Shown here piece after piece: positions 1-11,847 of a stretch of DNA of 64,000 bases. Origin of the DNA: Clitoria ternatea (taxonomy: Eukaryota; Streptophyta; Magnoliopsida; Fabales; Fabaceae); contig CM075670.1 of NCBI GenBank assembly GCA_037962975.1, positions 82,587,501 through 82,651,500 on the forward strand. Direction: 5' to 3'. The notes under the pieces are model-generated. The model did not search any database and had not been told where the DNA came from. It saw only the letters and a list, made by a program, of their open reading frames with translations. Numbering within the stretch: the stretch's first letter is position 1; the number at the start of each line of letters is the position of its first letter. The translations under genes and the position numbers were made by a program.

Positions 1-2150
1 GCAAATAGAGAATAACTATACCTAAAATCATTGAGCAAATTAGGTCAGCATCTAATTTCTTATGATCCTGTGATAAGAAACTATTAACACAGGTATACGG
101 GCCCTCATATTGAGATATCAACCATTTGTGCACTTTTTTTGACAAAATCACACGCATTCTGTAACATCTATATTGAGAATTTTAGAAAATAATTCATTAA
201 GGATCAGTGAAGAATTTTCGAGTGAAATTCCGAATGAATTATGTCTAAAACAAGATTTTCTGAGTTAAAATGGATGTGATTCCGAGTGAAGGAAGATTAA
301 TATATTTCTGAGTCTGACTTTGGACGAATGCTTCTATCGGAAAGGAATAATTCCAAGTGGATTGATTCTGAGTGAAAAGGAAGGAGCTCTGACTTTGAAT
401 GAACACCATTCGGGCAAAGACGCTCCCAAGTTAAGATATTTTCGAGTGTGGGAAAGTTGAGATAATTTCGAGTAAAGAAAAGGAATATAATCCTGAGTAA
501 AATCTTTCTGGGTGAAAGAACTACTGAGTGAAGTAAAGATTAAGATGTTTCTGAGTGAAACATAACTGATAATTATTTCTGAGTAAATAAAAACTCTGTC
601 TGAATAAGACGCTTTTGAGTGAGGCAAATCCGAGTGAAATGCCTCTGAGTGACTTATCTCCGAGTGAAACATTTCTGAATGGATCGTTTCCGAGAGAAGT
701 ACCTCCGAGCGAAGAAAACCTTTGATTTCGGATAAGTACTTCATGAACTGATATTTTTGAATAATGACCAAGTGGAGTAACTCTGAGTTCTGTGACTTTC
801 TGAGTGAAGTATCTCTGAGTGTGATACTTCTAAGAAGGAAGGTACCGATTGAGATATCCGAATAGTGAATTCATTTAATTCGTGCTCGGGTCGATGTTTA
901 GAGCTGCTGAGTTTGAACTCAGGTTCGTCTTCGAAATGGTCTTTGATTCCGAGTGATTCTTTCGAGTGGAAAGATTTTTGGGAAAGAATTGTCTTCAAAC
1001 TCCGAATAATCTTTTCAAATGAGAGGCTTCCGAGTGACATAAATAAAGGCTTGACTCGGGCAGAAATATAACTGAGTGAGCTATCTGAATGAGATATTTT
1101 CGTGTGGGTTATTTCTAAAGAAGGAAAGCTGGGTGATTCATGGATGCAACCTTTCCAAGTGGATTTCCTCCAAATGAAGGAATTCTGAACGGACAGAGGC
1201 TTTCTCAAAAAGATGTACCCAGAACGAAACCGAGTCAGAATTAATAATTATTTTAATTATTGAAGCTTTCCACGTCACTCTGTTCTTCTACCTTCCAACA
1301 GATTCTTTTTCTGATATTTTTCTAAGTATGGGACCCTCTTTGATGTCCTGTCCCCTTTCCATTAAATATCTCATTTCCTCTTATCATTTAAGAAACGTAC
1401 AGTAGATAATTTCCTATCGTTCACGTCTCTCTTTTACATGAACGATATATATATACCAATTTCTACTGTTGAATGAGTGGAGAAACTTTTGACAGTGAAA
1501 ACATCATCTATAATCCTTTTCCGTCCAATATTCACTGGAAACCATCAAACGAAGAAGAAATTAATCTTCCTTTCTTCTCTTTCACGTGAACGCTTGGATT
1601 TCATAAGTAAGAAAGCTTTGGACTAATTCAGAACTGTAATTCCAGTCATAATTCTTGAAGCTGTGACTTAATATCAATTGAAGAATAGTTGAAACTCTTT
1701 ATTTCCAGGTAGGGGGAGCGTTACATTTCAAATGTATGGTTTATGAATGGATTTGGGGTGTTATTGTTATGATTTATATAATATGTGCGTGAATTGTTAT
1801 TGAGACCCCGATTGAGTAACATATTTTATATTTACTTAGATTCTATTCATATTAATAATATTGAGTTTATATGAGATGCGATAGAATATATATGACTGAT
1901 GATTTGATCGGTTGATGACATGAGATGATGTTGGTATGTGATTGATGATGATGATTTGAATTATATTCATGAATTTTTCATGATATATATATGCATGCTA
2001 TGCTTGTTGTGGTATTGAGGTGAGACGCTTGGTGATGGTAACCGAGTGGTAGCCCCTGATAATTGTAATCAGGTGGTTTGTTGATGATTGATAATTATTT
2101 TAGCATAGCATGTGCATTCAGATGCACACAGGACTGTAGGGGGCCTTTGA
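1..2150 (+). mobile_element. Partial Tekay-like LTR remnant, plus orientation
   Basis: No coding domain is visible. The first 1.1 kb is full of CCGAGTGAA-like motifs. A stretch around 390-425 matches, on the opposite strand, the reverse LTR at about 14651-14690, so the two belong to related families. Downstream comes an LTR-style leader: a TATA-like run at 1444-1456, a pyrimidine-rich stretch and an AG|GTAGGG splice-donor-like site near 1707-1715. The left end lies outside the window and the right end is cut by the element starting at 2151. The family assignment rests on similarity inside this window. Confidence 0.5.
180..1080 (+). repeat. CCGAGTGAA short-motif cluster (U3-like)
   Basis: Variants of TTCCGAGTGAA or TTCTGAGTGAA recur every 15 to 30 bases. 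Because the spacing is often a multiple of three, the minus strand stays open and shows spurious HSE-rich reading frames of 145 and 155 codons. I regard these as repeat artefacts, not genes. Confidence 0.85.
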
Positions 2151-2322
2151 TGTGACATCCCGGATATTTATAGAAAATTTTGTGTAGTGACAAAATATTA
2201 AAAATTGTTTTTAAGAATTTATTTGATATTTTATGAATTATTGGTTTATTAAAAAAGGTGAGATTAGAAGAGGAAAGGTTTAATTTAAATCATTAAAGAA
2301 ATTGTAAAGGAAATGGAGAAAT

Positions 2323-2378
2323 AACCGGTTGAAGAGGTTACCGGTCGCAAGTAACCGGTTGAGAAGGTAACCGGTTGC
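2323..2378. repeat. AACCGGTT palindrome cluster
   Basis: Three exact AACCGGTT octamers (2323-2330, 2353-2360, 2369-2376) plus a GTTACCGGTCGC variant lie in 56 bases, near the start of solo LTR A. The position resembles that of the CGCTYRAGCG and ACGCGTAGCGT clusters in other LTRs of this window. Confidence 0.9.
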
Positions 2379-3584
2379 CATGAGTTTAAATAATGGTTTC
2401 CTTCTATTTCCTCAATCATTTACGCAATCATTTACTCTCTTTCACGTGAAGAATCTTCTTCCTTATCTGTTACTTTTCTTCTTCATTGATTGAGAGCTGT
2501 AAGCTTTGAAGGAAGGTTTATTTTACATAACATCTTGAAATAATTACATAGCCATGATAGTGGTTTCAAGGTGAGTTCATTGAACCATTTAAAAATCGAT
2601 AATTCACCTTTTTCCTTTCTTTTCTGGACTGAATGGTCACGTATGGGAGGGGGTACTGTTCCGATCCCCACTCCTCTTGGCTGTGAGCCTAAAAATGGCA
2701 CTTGACAGTGTGGATGGTGGTGTGATGTTAACAAGCTTCACGTTCCAAACCCGTAGGTAGTGGAACGAATATCAGTGGGATGATTAAGGGAGTTGCTATT
2801 GGAACAGAGGTGGAACTGTGAACTCAGAAATTGTTGAAGCATGGAACAGAGGTAAGGGGGTGTTCAGGTTATAATTAATTAGAATAGGACATACTGTCCG
2901 AGTCGTTGGAATGACTGAACCGGGTAAGAGATGATACTGAGTAAAAATTATGTGAATATGTGTATAAATGTATGTGTGAATGTGCACACCGATCGGTTTA
3001 GGATCGTGTGTGTGTGAGACTTAAGAAATATTTGATGTTAACGTTGTGATAAAGTTGTGAATGTATGTGTATGCATGTGTATGGACATTGATTGGTTTCT
3101 GATCGTGTGTGTGGCATAATCCGATTGAAATTGAATTATTTAATGCTGTGATGAGATGATGCTGGGTAAAAGTTAATGTATATGCATGTATGTATAAGGG
3201 CACTGATCGGTTGAGGATCATGTGTGTATGTGTAAATCCGATTGAAATTGAAATATTGATGCTGTGACAATCGCTGTTTTATGGCAATGTGGAGTCGGGT
3301 TTGACAAGCAGGTCACCCGAGTGATGTTGTTAATGGCCACTTGATGAAAAATGTGAAATATGATTATATGATGATTGTGGTGTGGGACAGTCGACGGTAT
3401 ATTTTGCCCCTCATTTCTGGCTCCCGTGGCTTTTGTGCCCAGTTGAGCTACCCAGTGGTCAAGTAGGACCCAGTGGTCGAGGTGGAGAGTCAAGCAGGAC
3501 TCAGTGAACCAAGCAGGGTTCAAGGGGTGTCAAGCAGGACCCCCAGCTGAAGGCCGATCCTTTGAGTATCCGGATACTGTGTCA

Positions 3585-3840
3585 ATTTTGTCTGAGTCAG
3601 TGGTGATAATTGATGATTTGACAATTTTGCCGAGTGCAGTTTGTTATAATTGCCGAATGAGAATTGAAATGTTTGCTGAGTATGATTTGATGAATCTGCC
3701 GAGTATGTTATATTTATCGAGTGGTAAATTGTTATACTTACTGATTGAGTGATTTGCTAAAATGGCTGAGTGTTAATTGCTATGATTACCGAGTGTAAGT
3801 GTATTACCGAATGTGAGTTAATTACTGAGTGAAATGTGCA
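3585..3840 (+). repeat. Diverged CCGAGTG motif cluster in element A
   Basis: Copies such as CCGAGTGCAG, CCGAATGAGA, CCGAGTATGT, TCGAGTGGTA, CCGAGTGTAA and CTGAGTGAAA occur every 20 to 30 bases. The 82-codon open frame at 3504-3752 overlaps this cluster and has no recognisable domain. Confidence 0.7.
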
Positions 3841-4074
3841 ATTTGAGAATAAAGTAATCGGACAGAGTTTATACTCGTATTTTATTTAAATTCCGTTCTA
3901 GATTAATTATGATGCTAAACACTCACCCTTGCTGTGGTTTTCAATTTTAGTAACCAGTGACAGGGAAGAGGTCGGAGCCATGGAGGTACGCCAAGCGGAG
4001 GATTGATGCTAAGGCACCGAGTGATTTGAATGAATTGTGTAATATATGTATATATTTTGAGTTTTCCGTGAGCA

Positions 4075-5020
4075 TATAGCAAGCATGACATAAACCTAAA
4101 ACCCAGTAAGAATTTTCTTACCTTACTCTTTGAATTTTATTCTAAGAGAAAGTAATTTATAATCATTTTAGTCTTTTATTTCTTAGAAATTATTTTCATT
4201 AATTTTACTTTTAATCTTTAAAATAAAAAAATCTATTATTTATTTTAGAGAGAAGTCATTTTATGAAAATTAATTTATAAAAAGATTGAGATAATTAATT
4301 CTTGTATTAAAGAAAAATTTTATAGTTTTAAGTATTTTTAGTTAATGATTTAAAAAATATTCTCTTCTAGTAACATAAAATTCTCAAAAGTAAATTATTT
4401 TGTTTTTCTAACCTAATAACTAAAGATATTTAGAAATAATTAAGATTTCTAAATTCGATCTTGTTAAGATTCAATTTGAGAAAGATGATGTAAATATGAG
4501 AAAGTTTTGAGATATTTAAGGCTTGAAAACTCAATTTTGGTGAGATTTGAATTTAAAAAATTATACCAAATTTATTTCTGTATGACAGAAATTCAGAGAA
4601 TTGAGGAAATGTACAGTTTATTGAGATGATGTTGTAAACCTTTATTGTATTTAATAATTGAGTTTCTAAAAGCCTTAACCAACTAAATACGCGAGTAGTT
4701 CATGCATCATGAATTATTAAAGAGAAACAAAATAATATTGCCTGGGGACAGATTATAGAAACTGAGGATACATTAGAGGAGACTTAATTGCAAGCCTTGG
4801 GATGAGAGGGTGTGAAAGGGTGCTTCAGGGACCTGGGGTAGCTCCCTAGTGTCGGGTACTTTCACAATAAAAACCTTCTCAATCTGACTAGTCTCTAAGT
4901 GTTTCCATGTCAGTTGAGCTGTTCATGTTATTATTATCAGGAATTATGGAACAATGTAAACTCCTGGTTGACCCAGTGCAAATTAAAATTTAAGGGCCCA
5001 TATATATAAGTAAGTTATAG
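4075..5020 (+). repeat. Block homologous (inverted) to the LTR of element B
   Basis: From CATATAGCAAGCATGAC to about GGGCCCATATATA this block reads as the reverse complement of 38715-37973 joined to 32723-32530. The match includes the phrases for ACGCGAGTAGTTCATGCATC and GGGAGCTACC. It is interrupted in B by element C, so this uninterrupted copy shows the empty state of that insertion site. The shared block implies that A and B are related LTR families or exchanged a 3' segment. Confidence 0.8.
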
Positions 5021-5508
5021 GTATTGCATAACTTTCATACATTCATAATTGATTGTGTATATGATTGTAATTGATATTATTATATATTAGTTTGTGAAAA
5101 CTCTTTGTTGCTTATGTCTCATTCAGGAATATTATATTCTATTTTTTACTCATTTCTCCGTGTTTTTGTTTCATATGTTCTAAATTGATAGTTCATACAG
5201 AAGGAAGGATCAAAGAATCTCGGCAATAAATATAACACGTTCTAGAAATGGAGCTCAGTATGAATAAATAATGTCATTAATTAAATGCTCTTGGGCCATG
5301 GAGTTTCCTCTCTTTCTAATAATGTTTAATATTTATTTACTTCGGATGAAAGTAAAATTACTTTATAAATTTTTAATGATATTATGAGGTATTTTCAGAA
5401 ATATTGTATGTAATTTATTCCAATAGTTTCTTTTTAACTATTATATTTTTAGTAAAAAAATTACAAATTTTTTTTAGAATTTATTAAGATGTAACAGAGG
5501 GCGTTACA

Positions 5509-6219
5509 TGTGACACATAATAAACAGACCAAGACACAAACATTTCACACAAACGGCCCTATTTATGTAAATAAGTTTGTCCTTTAGCACCATGCATGAA
5601 TTTTTCTCCTATGTTACATGTTTATTTGATAAAATATATGTATTCTTTCTTTACATAATCGCATAGCATGGTCTCAAGTGTAAATGTTGATGAATAAAAA
5701 CAATATTGTTGGTAGAGCTAGCTATCTGGTGTTACTGTGTCATGCTTTTGTTCTGGTTGCCTAGCAAATGTGGTTATGCATATGCATAAGCCTTTCCTTA
5801 TGAACACATTTATTGTTTGTGCTTAGTGTTATGCTTCTAGCAGTTGGGATACTTATGAATCATATACTTTGCCTTGATTCATACATTCTTATAATAAATA
5901 TACTGCTTCATAATATTCAAAGCATTCTGAACATCCTTTTTGTTTTCCATGTGTGACATGACTTGCTATTATCTTATTTCCATGGCTTCACTTCATTAAC
6001 TAGTGCTCCACATGCCTTCAATCCTTCAAAATTTCTTTGTAGCTATTGGAAGTGAGGAAACTGGGTGCTAATGCTTCCATGGGCACACTCACAAACAATT
6101 TCTTCAACTGGTAACTAACATCTAAAAAATTTAGCATGTTGATATTGTAAGGGTTATAGGATACTATGATGCTGAGTATAGCCAAAGACAACTTGTAGAT
6201 AAGGATCGAAATTAGTCAG
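5509..6219. other. AT-rich DNA, nothing recognised
   Basis: No open frame with a recognisable domain, no tandem repeat and no clear transposon terminus. It may be the flank into which solo LTR A inserted, or an intron or spacer of a larger DNA transposon. Confidence 0.5.
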
Positions 6220-7340
6220 GTCGTCTTTAGGGGCTGTGACCCGTCTGTTTAAAGCCTGTATAGGTCAGGCTTATCGGGCTAGGTTAGGTATAGGCTTTTA
6301 AAAAGACCTTTTTAAATAAATAGTTCAAGCGACTTTCTAAAAAGTCTTTGAAACCCAACTAGCCGCCCCATCTTTAATTGGCCCAACTACTAATTATTTA
6401 AGATATTTTAGGTTAAGTTACTTTTGTGTTATAAAAGTATCGTCACTTCTTAAGTATATTGAGTTTGTGTTCTACTAAAAAAATTTTAACACTCAAAATC
6501 CCTAACCCCTTTCTAGTTTGTGTTTCCTGTTCTCCTTCTTTGTGCTGCTCTACCTCTCTCTGCGTCCTCCCTCCGGGTCTGCCTCCTCCCGTCATGGTCG
6601 TGGTGGGTTCTCCTCCGCCTCTCCTTTTCTTGGTTGCTAGTCGTGGTGGGTTCTCCTTTGCTTCTCCTGTTCCTGGTCGTTGACTCCTAGTCGTGGTGGG
6701 CTCTCCCGTATGTGGTTCTCCTCCGCCTCTCCCGTTCTTAGTCGCGTGACCTCTTCTCTAATGGCCGCGTGGTCGCCGCCTGCTCCCTCCTGCCACGGTG
6801 GTCGCCTGCTCCCTACCTCCTTCCTCACAGAAGTATATGTATATTACTTTACTTGGCTGTTGTTGCTGCTGTGTTATGTATCTTATGTTGCTGTTTTTCA
6901 TATGAATTCTCTACTTGGCTGGCTGTTTTTGATAAGAATAAATATCAGGTTTACACAATAAATTTTATTACTGTTGGAGCAGAAATTTTGTTGTTGTGCC
7001 ATTTCTGTTGGATAGAAGTTTTCATAAGAATAAACATCAGTCTTATTGTTAGATTAGATTAGATAGAAACTCTGTTGTTGGTTTGGAATTAGGTCAAATT
7101 TTGCTGTTGGGTAGAAATTCTGAGTTGTGTATGTTTGGATTTAGATAATGTCTACACCTACACCTACTCCTACACCTCTAGCTGGTAGTGGTAGAAATTC
7201 TGAGTTGTGCATGTTATTTTATTTTATTTTTTGATTTTTTTAATTAGAGGTAAAATGTTACGATTCTACCTAGAATCTCGATTTTATGAGTCGTTGGAGC
7301 CTCCACGATTCTAGGTAGAATCTCGATTTTGACAACCTTG
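6220..7340 (+). other. Possible hAT-like transposon remnant
   Basis: Around 6240-6400 there is a run of alternating AGGTCAGGC, CGGGCTAGG and AGGCTTTT phrases of the kind seen near plant hAT termini. It is followed by a GC-rich, internally repetitive leader (AGTCGTGGTGGG near 6596, 6641 and 6689). At 7149 a short frame opens with an ATG followed by alternating Thr/Pro codons and closes after about 26 codons. At 7262-7334 two copies of a 7+7 inverted repeat (GATTCTA..TAGAATC) occur. No transposase domain is readable. This is inference from style only; it could equally be a fragment of a gene leader. Confidence 0.25.
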
Positions 7341-9438
7341 AGCTCACTTTTCTTTTGGTCTATTCATAATCCCTCCACGAAAACCAGTCGAGAACAATAT
7401 ACCATAACAAGACTTAAAAGTTTGCTTAAATGAATCATCCACCAATTGGTTTCTGCACATTACAAGGGGTGACACACTTATAATGTAAAAATGAAAACAT
7501 AAAATGAGGAAAACTGTAATTAAAATAAACATAAAGTAAATACATCTAAGCTAATAACTCAACAATTTTGGGTTTTCAATTGCAATTTTTCTTTTTGATA
7601 ATTAGTTAGAATTTCACTTATGCACTGTTTGCTCTGTGATATGAAAATCACAATTGGTTGTCATGTTTCATTGATATACTAATAATAATTGTTTTTGTAT
7701 GAGCTCAGTTTGCATAAGTGTGTAATTACAACTTTTGGTGTGGTATATAAGATAATCTCATTGCATTATAGAATAACAGATTTACTTTGAGGCAAGGAGA
7801 GAAAATAATGTTGAATTTATGTGGGTTTTCAATTGGATTTGCACATGTTCCCAATATATGATATATATGTAGTGAAGATCAGAATTGTGGTCATGGGTAT
7901 TTTGCCAAAACGGTGAATTAATAGTTTTAGATTTCTTAAAATTGGCTTAGTAAAAAGGATTTAGGTCATAAATTAAAATTGGTTTTTCGAGTAGTATGTT
8001 TGGCATTTCTCAATTCTCATGATTTCATTCTATTGTCCTCAGTCTAGCCATTTATAGGCATTGGTGCACTTTCTACACGGGAGGCTGAAGGCAGAACAAA
8101 CATTCTGCTGGTGAAAAGGTAATCATCTCAATTCTATTGGATTAGCATTTCCTGGGTAAACAGATCTAAGTTCATATAATGTAATAATTAGAATTATGTC
8201 ATTTGTCTTTAGCCTTTTGTTTTTGGTACATTCTCCTTTTCTTAAAGTACACAGCACTACTCACAGCTTGATAACCTGATAGCGTTTGCAACTCTTTCAC
8301 TCCAAAATTTTCATATAGTTATAGTATTTTGATATAAGTCAAAGATATAACTTTTATTCATAGATGTTATAAAACAAAATTAATGATCAAAACTCTTCTA
8401 ATTAAAGAAAGTTTAATATAATTACATTCTTCCTATAATTCAAATTCAAGCCTAGAACTAAAATAATATGACAATTGATTCTTGCATTCAGTGGTACAGT
8501 ATATTGATGATGTTATTTCCTTGACTTTAATGTTTGTGAGTTCACTTCAATGATTTGGTATGACTATCAAATGCTGTATCATTTTTCATTTTGTTTGATA
8601 GTTTAAATTTTATATTTTGTTGGTGATGAGTATATAAGTGTATGATACAGGATTTGTGTTTCAAAGCCATCGTGGGTATTCTTTAAAAAATTGAATTGTT
8701 TGTTTGCTGTGTCAGTTTATTTAAGTTTTGTTTTGTTTGCTTTCTCTATGTTGTCAGTTTATTATAAGTGTATTTTATTGAGTTCATTTTAATGTCTTAG
8801 GGGGTATTTCTTTGATCTCAATGTTTGGGTTTGAAAAAGGTTTTCGTGTCGTAATTGAAAGTTTTTGATACCTGTGGTTAACTTTCATTTTCAGTTCATT
8901 AGTTGCATGTGTGGTATAAAGAGTTTTGCTTGAAAGATATTTTGTGATCATATCTTTAAGGTTGTTGGATAGATTAGGGTTGAATTTAATTTAGCTGATC
9001 AAGTTATTAAGGTCTATATGCATCAAGTTAAAGTGGTTCCTACTTGTAATATACTTACTGTGATGGACACTAGTGTTATAAAATGGTTTATAACCATGTT
9101 TTGGTTTTTGAACAGCCAACCTGGTGCAGGCTAAAGGGTATTGATTCTTGGGTCAGGAACTTGCATTGGCCGTGAACTCAAGGACGTTTGCCCTCACCAA
9201 CTTCTCACTGCCTCTCTCCTCTTTGTTTTGCGAATCCTCCGTGCGTCTCAATTGCTCATCGTTATCGTCTTTCAACAGGTTTGTTATTCATTTTCCATGG
9301 GTTTGAGCTTCTACAAGTGTAAGTGTTAATTGTTATCTCAATTACCATTGTCTAATGATACATATCATCCTATGTATATATCTTACTGTTAAGCTCATTA
9401 AGTTAAGTATTTATGTATTAAATTATTTTTTATTGTAG
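7341..9438. other. AT-rich spacer, no gene recognised
   Basis: No frame with a known domain on either strand. Candidate upstream exons of the Ulp1-like gene at 9439 should lie here; I could not find the His-containing part of the protease (the usual HW...V...YYLD block). The short frames here look random. Confidence 0.4.
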
Positions 9439-9911
9439 ACCAATACAAGCATCGCAGTTGTTGCTAGGTCGACACACAAAATCTTTAAAAACTCCTAGAT
9501 GGATCAATCCAAGTGTATGTTGGCAACATGATTTTTAAGTGTTAATTGTTCATGATTTTTATTTGTTTGGTTGTGATATTTTTATCCTACATATATGCAT
9601 ATTAATTGGTGTTATTTTTATAGTGCCCGACACAACCAATAGGTAGCATGCAGTGTGGATATTATGTAATGAAGCACATGTTGGATATTGTCTTGGCAAA
9701 CACTCTCGATTCATGGGACAAGGTAATGTATTAATTGGTGTAGTTTTGTACATTTGTTTAACTTGCATATGATTTATGTTCTTGTTGCTAATGCATTCTG
9801 GTTTTGAATTTGCAGAGATTTGATCGAGAATCATTTTCTAAAGATGAAATTAAAGACATTCAAAAACGATGGGCAAGATATTTGTTTGAAGTGTTACCTC
9901 CTTCATTCTAA
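9439..9911 (+). CDS. Ulp1-like cysteine protease C-terminal tail, three exons
   Basis: Three exons join in frame with consensus splice sites: 9439-9514 (acceptor TTGTAG, donor GTATGT), 9624-9722 (acceptor TTTATAG, donor GTAATG) and 9816-9911 (acceptor TTTGCAG, stop TAA at 9909-9911). They encode about 25, 33 and 31 residues. The middle exon reads CPTQPIGSMQCGYYVMKHML, the Gln...Cys-Gly-Tyr-Tyr segment of peptidase C48 (Ulp1) proteins, where Cys is the nucleophile. The last exon is a basic, amphipathic tail ending PPSF. Such domains are common in CACTA and Mutator-like transposons, and a CACTA terminus lies 1.9 kb downstream. The His/Asp part is not visible, so the gene is partial or decayed. 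The family call is good; belonging to the CACTA element is inference. Confidence 0.65.
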
Positions 9912-10929
9912 ACATGTATGTCAACATCAATGTATGTCTAACTCTTTACTTGATTGTGTTTGATTGTGTAATATGTACTATTGGTCCCTTGGTTTAGGTA
10001 GTCAATAGGATCTCGCCATTCAGCTTGGTATGTTGAGTTGAAGAATATTTCTTCATTGATTCTGTTGTTTCTTCATTTATTCAGCTTGGTAATCTGCTCT
10101 GCTGTGTTTTAGTCATAGCCGGTCCATGTCCTTGTAGGTATTGCAAAATTTATTTGGACTTGTTGATAGGACTGTTGTTGATTATTCTGTGCACATTGTG
10201 AGGAGGTTGTTAGGCTGCCATCTTTGTCAGGGCAGTGTGTTAGTATGTTGCTAACTGTTGTAGGTTCATATCGCATGTAGCTTTTTGTTTCTAGGATCAA
10301 AATAATATGTATCTTTTTCTTTTTAATGATTTAAGCGTTGATTGCCCCCATTCCATTGCTGGTTGTTTAGTACTAATTAATTGCATTGAAACTTGAAACA
10401 GGTCATCAACTATCAAACAGCTATGAATTAGCTTCTTCACAATTGTCAAACTCTGTAGGATCATACCAGATGACGTTTTTTTGTCTCCTTGTGTTTGTTA
10501 ATGAACTGTAAATTTAGCTTTGAGTGGAACCCTGAAGCTTCTTAGCTTGTAGTTAATGGCTACTCTTGATATTTAGTTTGATTGATAAAATTTGATTCAG
10601 AGGAATATCTCAAAGATACTTGCTATATACTAAAATAAGGTTTCTATATATATACCACTTGATGCTGACTATGTTGAGCCACATGTTAAATCACAAATAT
10701 CATTTTCTAATGCATAGGGTCAAGCCTCACATGCTACATAATGCAAATGGAAAATACATGGTCTCATTGGAAAATAGGCATGGTTGTGAATGTAATATAT
10801 GTGTGTTTGTGACTTGTGTGTGTGCGTGTATTCTGAAGCAGCTGAACAAGAATCTCAGGTATTACACTGTACATGAAGTGCTTCTGATAAAGTAGTCTCT
10901 ACCAGCGTCTTTCTTTTAGGATGGTTTCT
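9912..10929. other. Downstream region of the Ulp1-like exons, no gene
   Basis: AT-rich, without a recognisable domain. The 91-codon frame at 10620-10895 has no motif I recognise and ordinary chance composition. The region probably holds the 3' untranslated part of the protease transcript and transposon spacer. Confidence 0.4.
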
Positions 10930-11230
10930 TGTTAGAGTGTATTAGAACTACACTTTTGTAATTCTTATGTCCTATTAGTCAGTTAATCTATTACTTAATC
11001 AGGGTGGCATGGCATGGTTACTTAGGAAGTTAGCTCAGCTACTAAGTACTGACTGTATGTAGCAGACCTTAGAAGATTTAGTTCAGTTTTTCAGGGACAG
11101 AATATTTTATAAGAGCAAATAACTCTCATTCTTTCTGCATTTTCTTTCCCTTTCTAGTATTTTCTTTGATTTATCTCTGATTCTCAGTTGCTACTAGTGT
11201 ATGTTTATGTACTAGTGTGAATAGTGTGCA
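10930..11230 (+). mobile_element. Possible Ty1/copia LTR fragment
   Basis: TGTTAGAGTGTATTAGAAC opens like a plant copia LTR. It is followed about 175 bases later by a TATAAG box (near 11109), then a CTCTCATTCTTTC pyrimidine-rich leader. I could not find a clean CA end or matching target duplication, so this may be a truncated LTR or a chance resemblance. Confidence 0.3.
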
Positions 11231-11375
11231 GTCAAGAATGATTAAGTTGGAATTAAAGTTAAGGGATGGAAGAATGTTTAAAGCATACGATGGAATTAAA
11301 TAAAAAAAACTGTTACTTAATTGGCGCCCAAGATTCAAAATATATACTGAAATATTAAAAAAAATTTGTATTTCG

Positions 11376-11682
11376 TACCGGGCCTAATAAGAGGACCGGT
11401 GAGAAAGGTTCCATTTTTGTACCGGGCCAAACCAATGGGACCGGTGAGAAAGGTCCTTTTCTGTACCGGGCCAAATCAAAGGGGCCGGTGAGAAATGTCC
11501 ATTTTAGTACCGGTCCAAATCAAAGGGACCGGTGAGAAAGGTCCTTTTCTGTACCAGGACAAATCAATGGGACCGGTGAGAAAGGTCCTTTTCTGTACCG
11601 GGCCAAATCAACAGGACCGGTGAGAAAGGTCCTTTTTTGTACCGGGCCACAACAACAAAACCGGTGAGAAAGTTATTACTTA
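11376..11682 (+). repeat. Seven 44-bp tandem subterminal repeats
   Basis: Units begin TACCGGGCC at 11376, 11420, 11464, 11508, 11552, 11596 and 11640, a period of exactly 44 bases; the next TACCGG follows at 11683. Each unit carries a TACCGGG box and, about 20 bases later, ACCGGTGAGAAAGGTCC. In En/Spm the subterminal repeats bind the element-encoded protein TNPA; a similar role here is inference. Confidence 0.9.
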
Positions 11683-11847
11683 TACCGGTTGTTACAAAAA
11701 GGACCGGTGTAAAATGTATTTTTCTCACCGGTCCCAAAACCGGTGTAAAAAGTCCCTATTTTTCTCACCGGCTTCATCCACACCGGTCGTGAAACCGGTG
11801 TAAAAGGCCAAAAAGGACCGGTGTAAAAAGCCATTTTCCCACTAGTG
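11376..11847 (+). mobile_element. 3' end of a CACTA (En/Spm-type) DNA transposon
   Basis: The segment ends CCATTTTCCCACTAGTG at 11831-11847, the reverse complement of a CACTAGTGGGAAAA terminus. It is immediately preceded by dense ACCGGTGTAAAAAG and ACCGGTGAGAAAGG subterminal repeats in both orientations, the typical CACTA arrangement. Directly to the right, from about 11851, the sequence continues as a reverse LTR, so the transposon inserted into that LTR; the adjacent CAC (11848-11850) may be the 3-bp target duplication. I did not find the matching 5' terminus, so the element's length is unknown. It could include the Ulp1-like exons. Confidence 0.7.

Larger units (their letters stand above)
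2151..5508 (+). mobile_element. Probable solo LTR (element A)
   Basis: It starts TGTGACATCCCGG and ends GGGCGTTACA, the terminal pattern of the other gypsy LTRs here. Flanking pentamers are TTTGA (2146-2150) and TGTGA (5509-5513), an imperfect 4/5 target duplication. No gag or pol is present. It holds AACCGGTT palindromes near its start, an AG|GTGAG donor-like site near 2569, CCGAGTG motifs at 3585-3840, and a 3' block (about 4075-5020) homologous to the LTR of element B. The right boundary and the duplication are tentative. Confidence 0.5.

Noticed and set aside
334..1208. HSE-rich frames of 145 and 155 codons
   Set aside because: Reading of CCGAGTGAA repeats on the opposite strand; the same artefact appears at 13422-14862 on both strands.
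7149..7230. Short Thr/Pro-repeat frame as a transposase start
   Set aside because: Only about 26 codons before a stop; no downstream transposase domain found.
9141..9329. 62-codon frame upstream of the Ulp1-like exons as an upstream exon
   Set aside because: Lacks the His-containing protease block and shows no matching donor in phase with the 9439 exon.
11376..11840. CRISPR-like appearance of evenly spaced repeats
   Set aside because: Plant nuclear context; units are contiguous with no unique spacers, and the array abuts a CACTA terminus.
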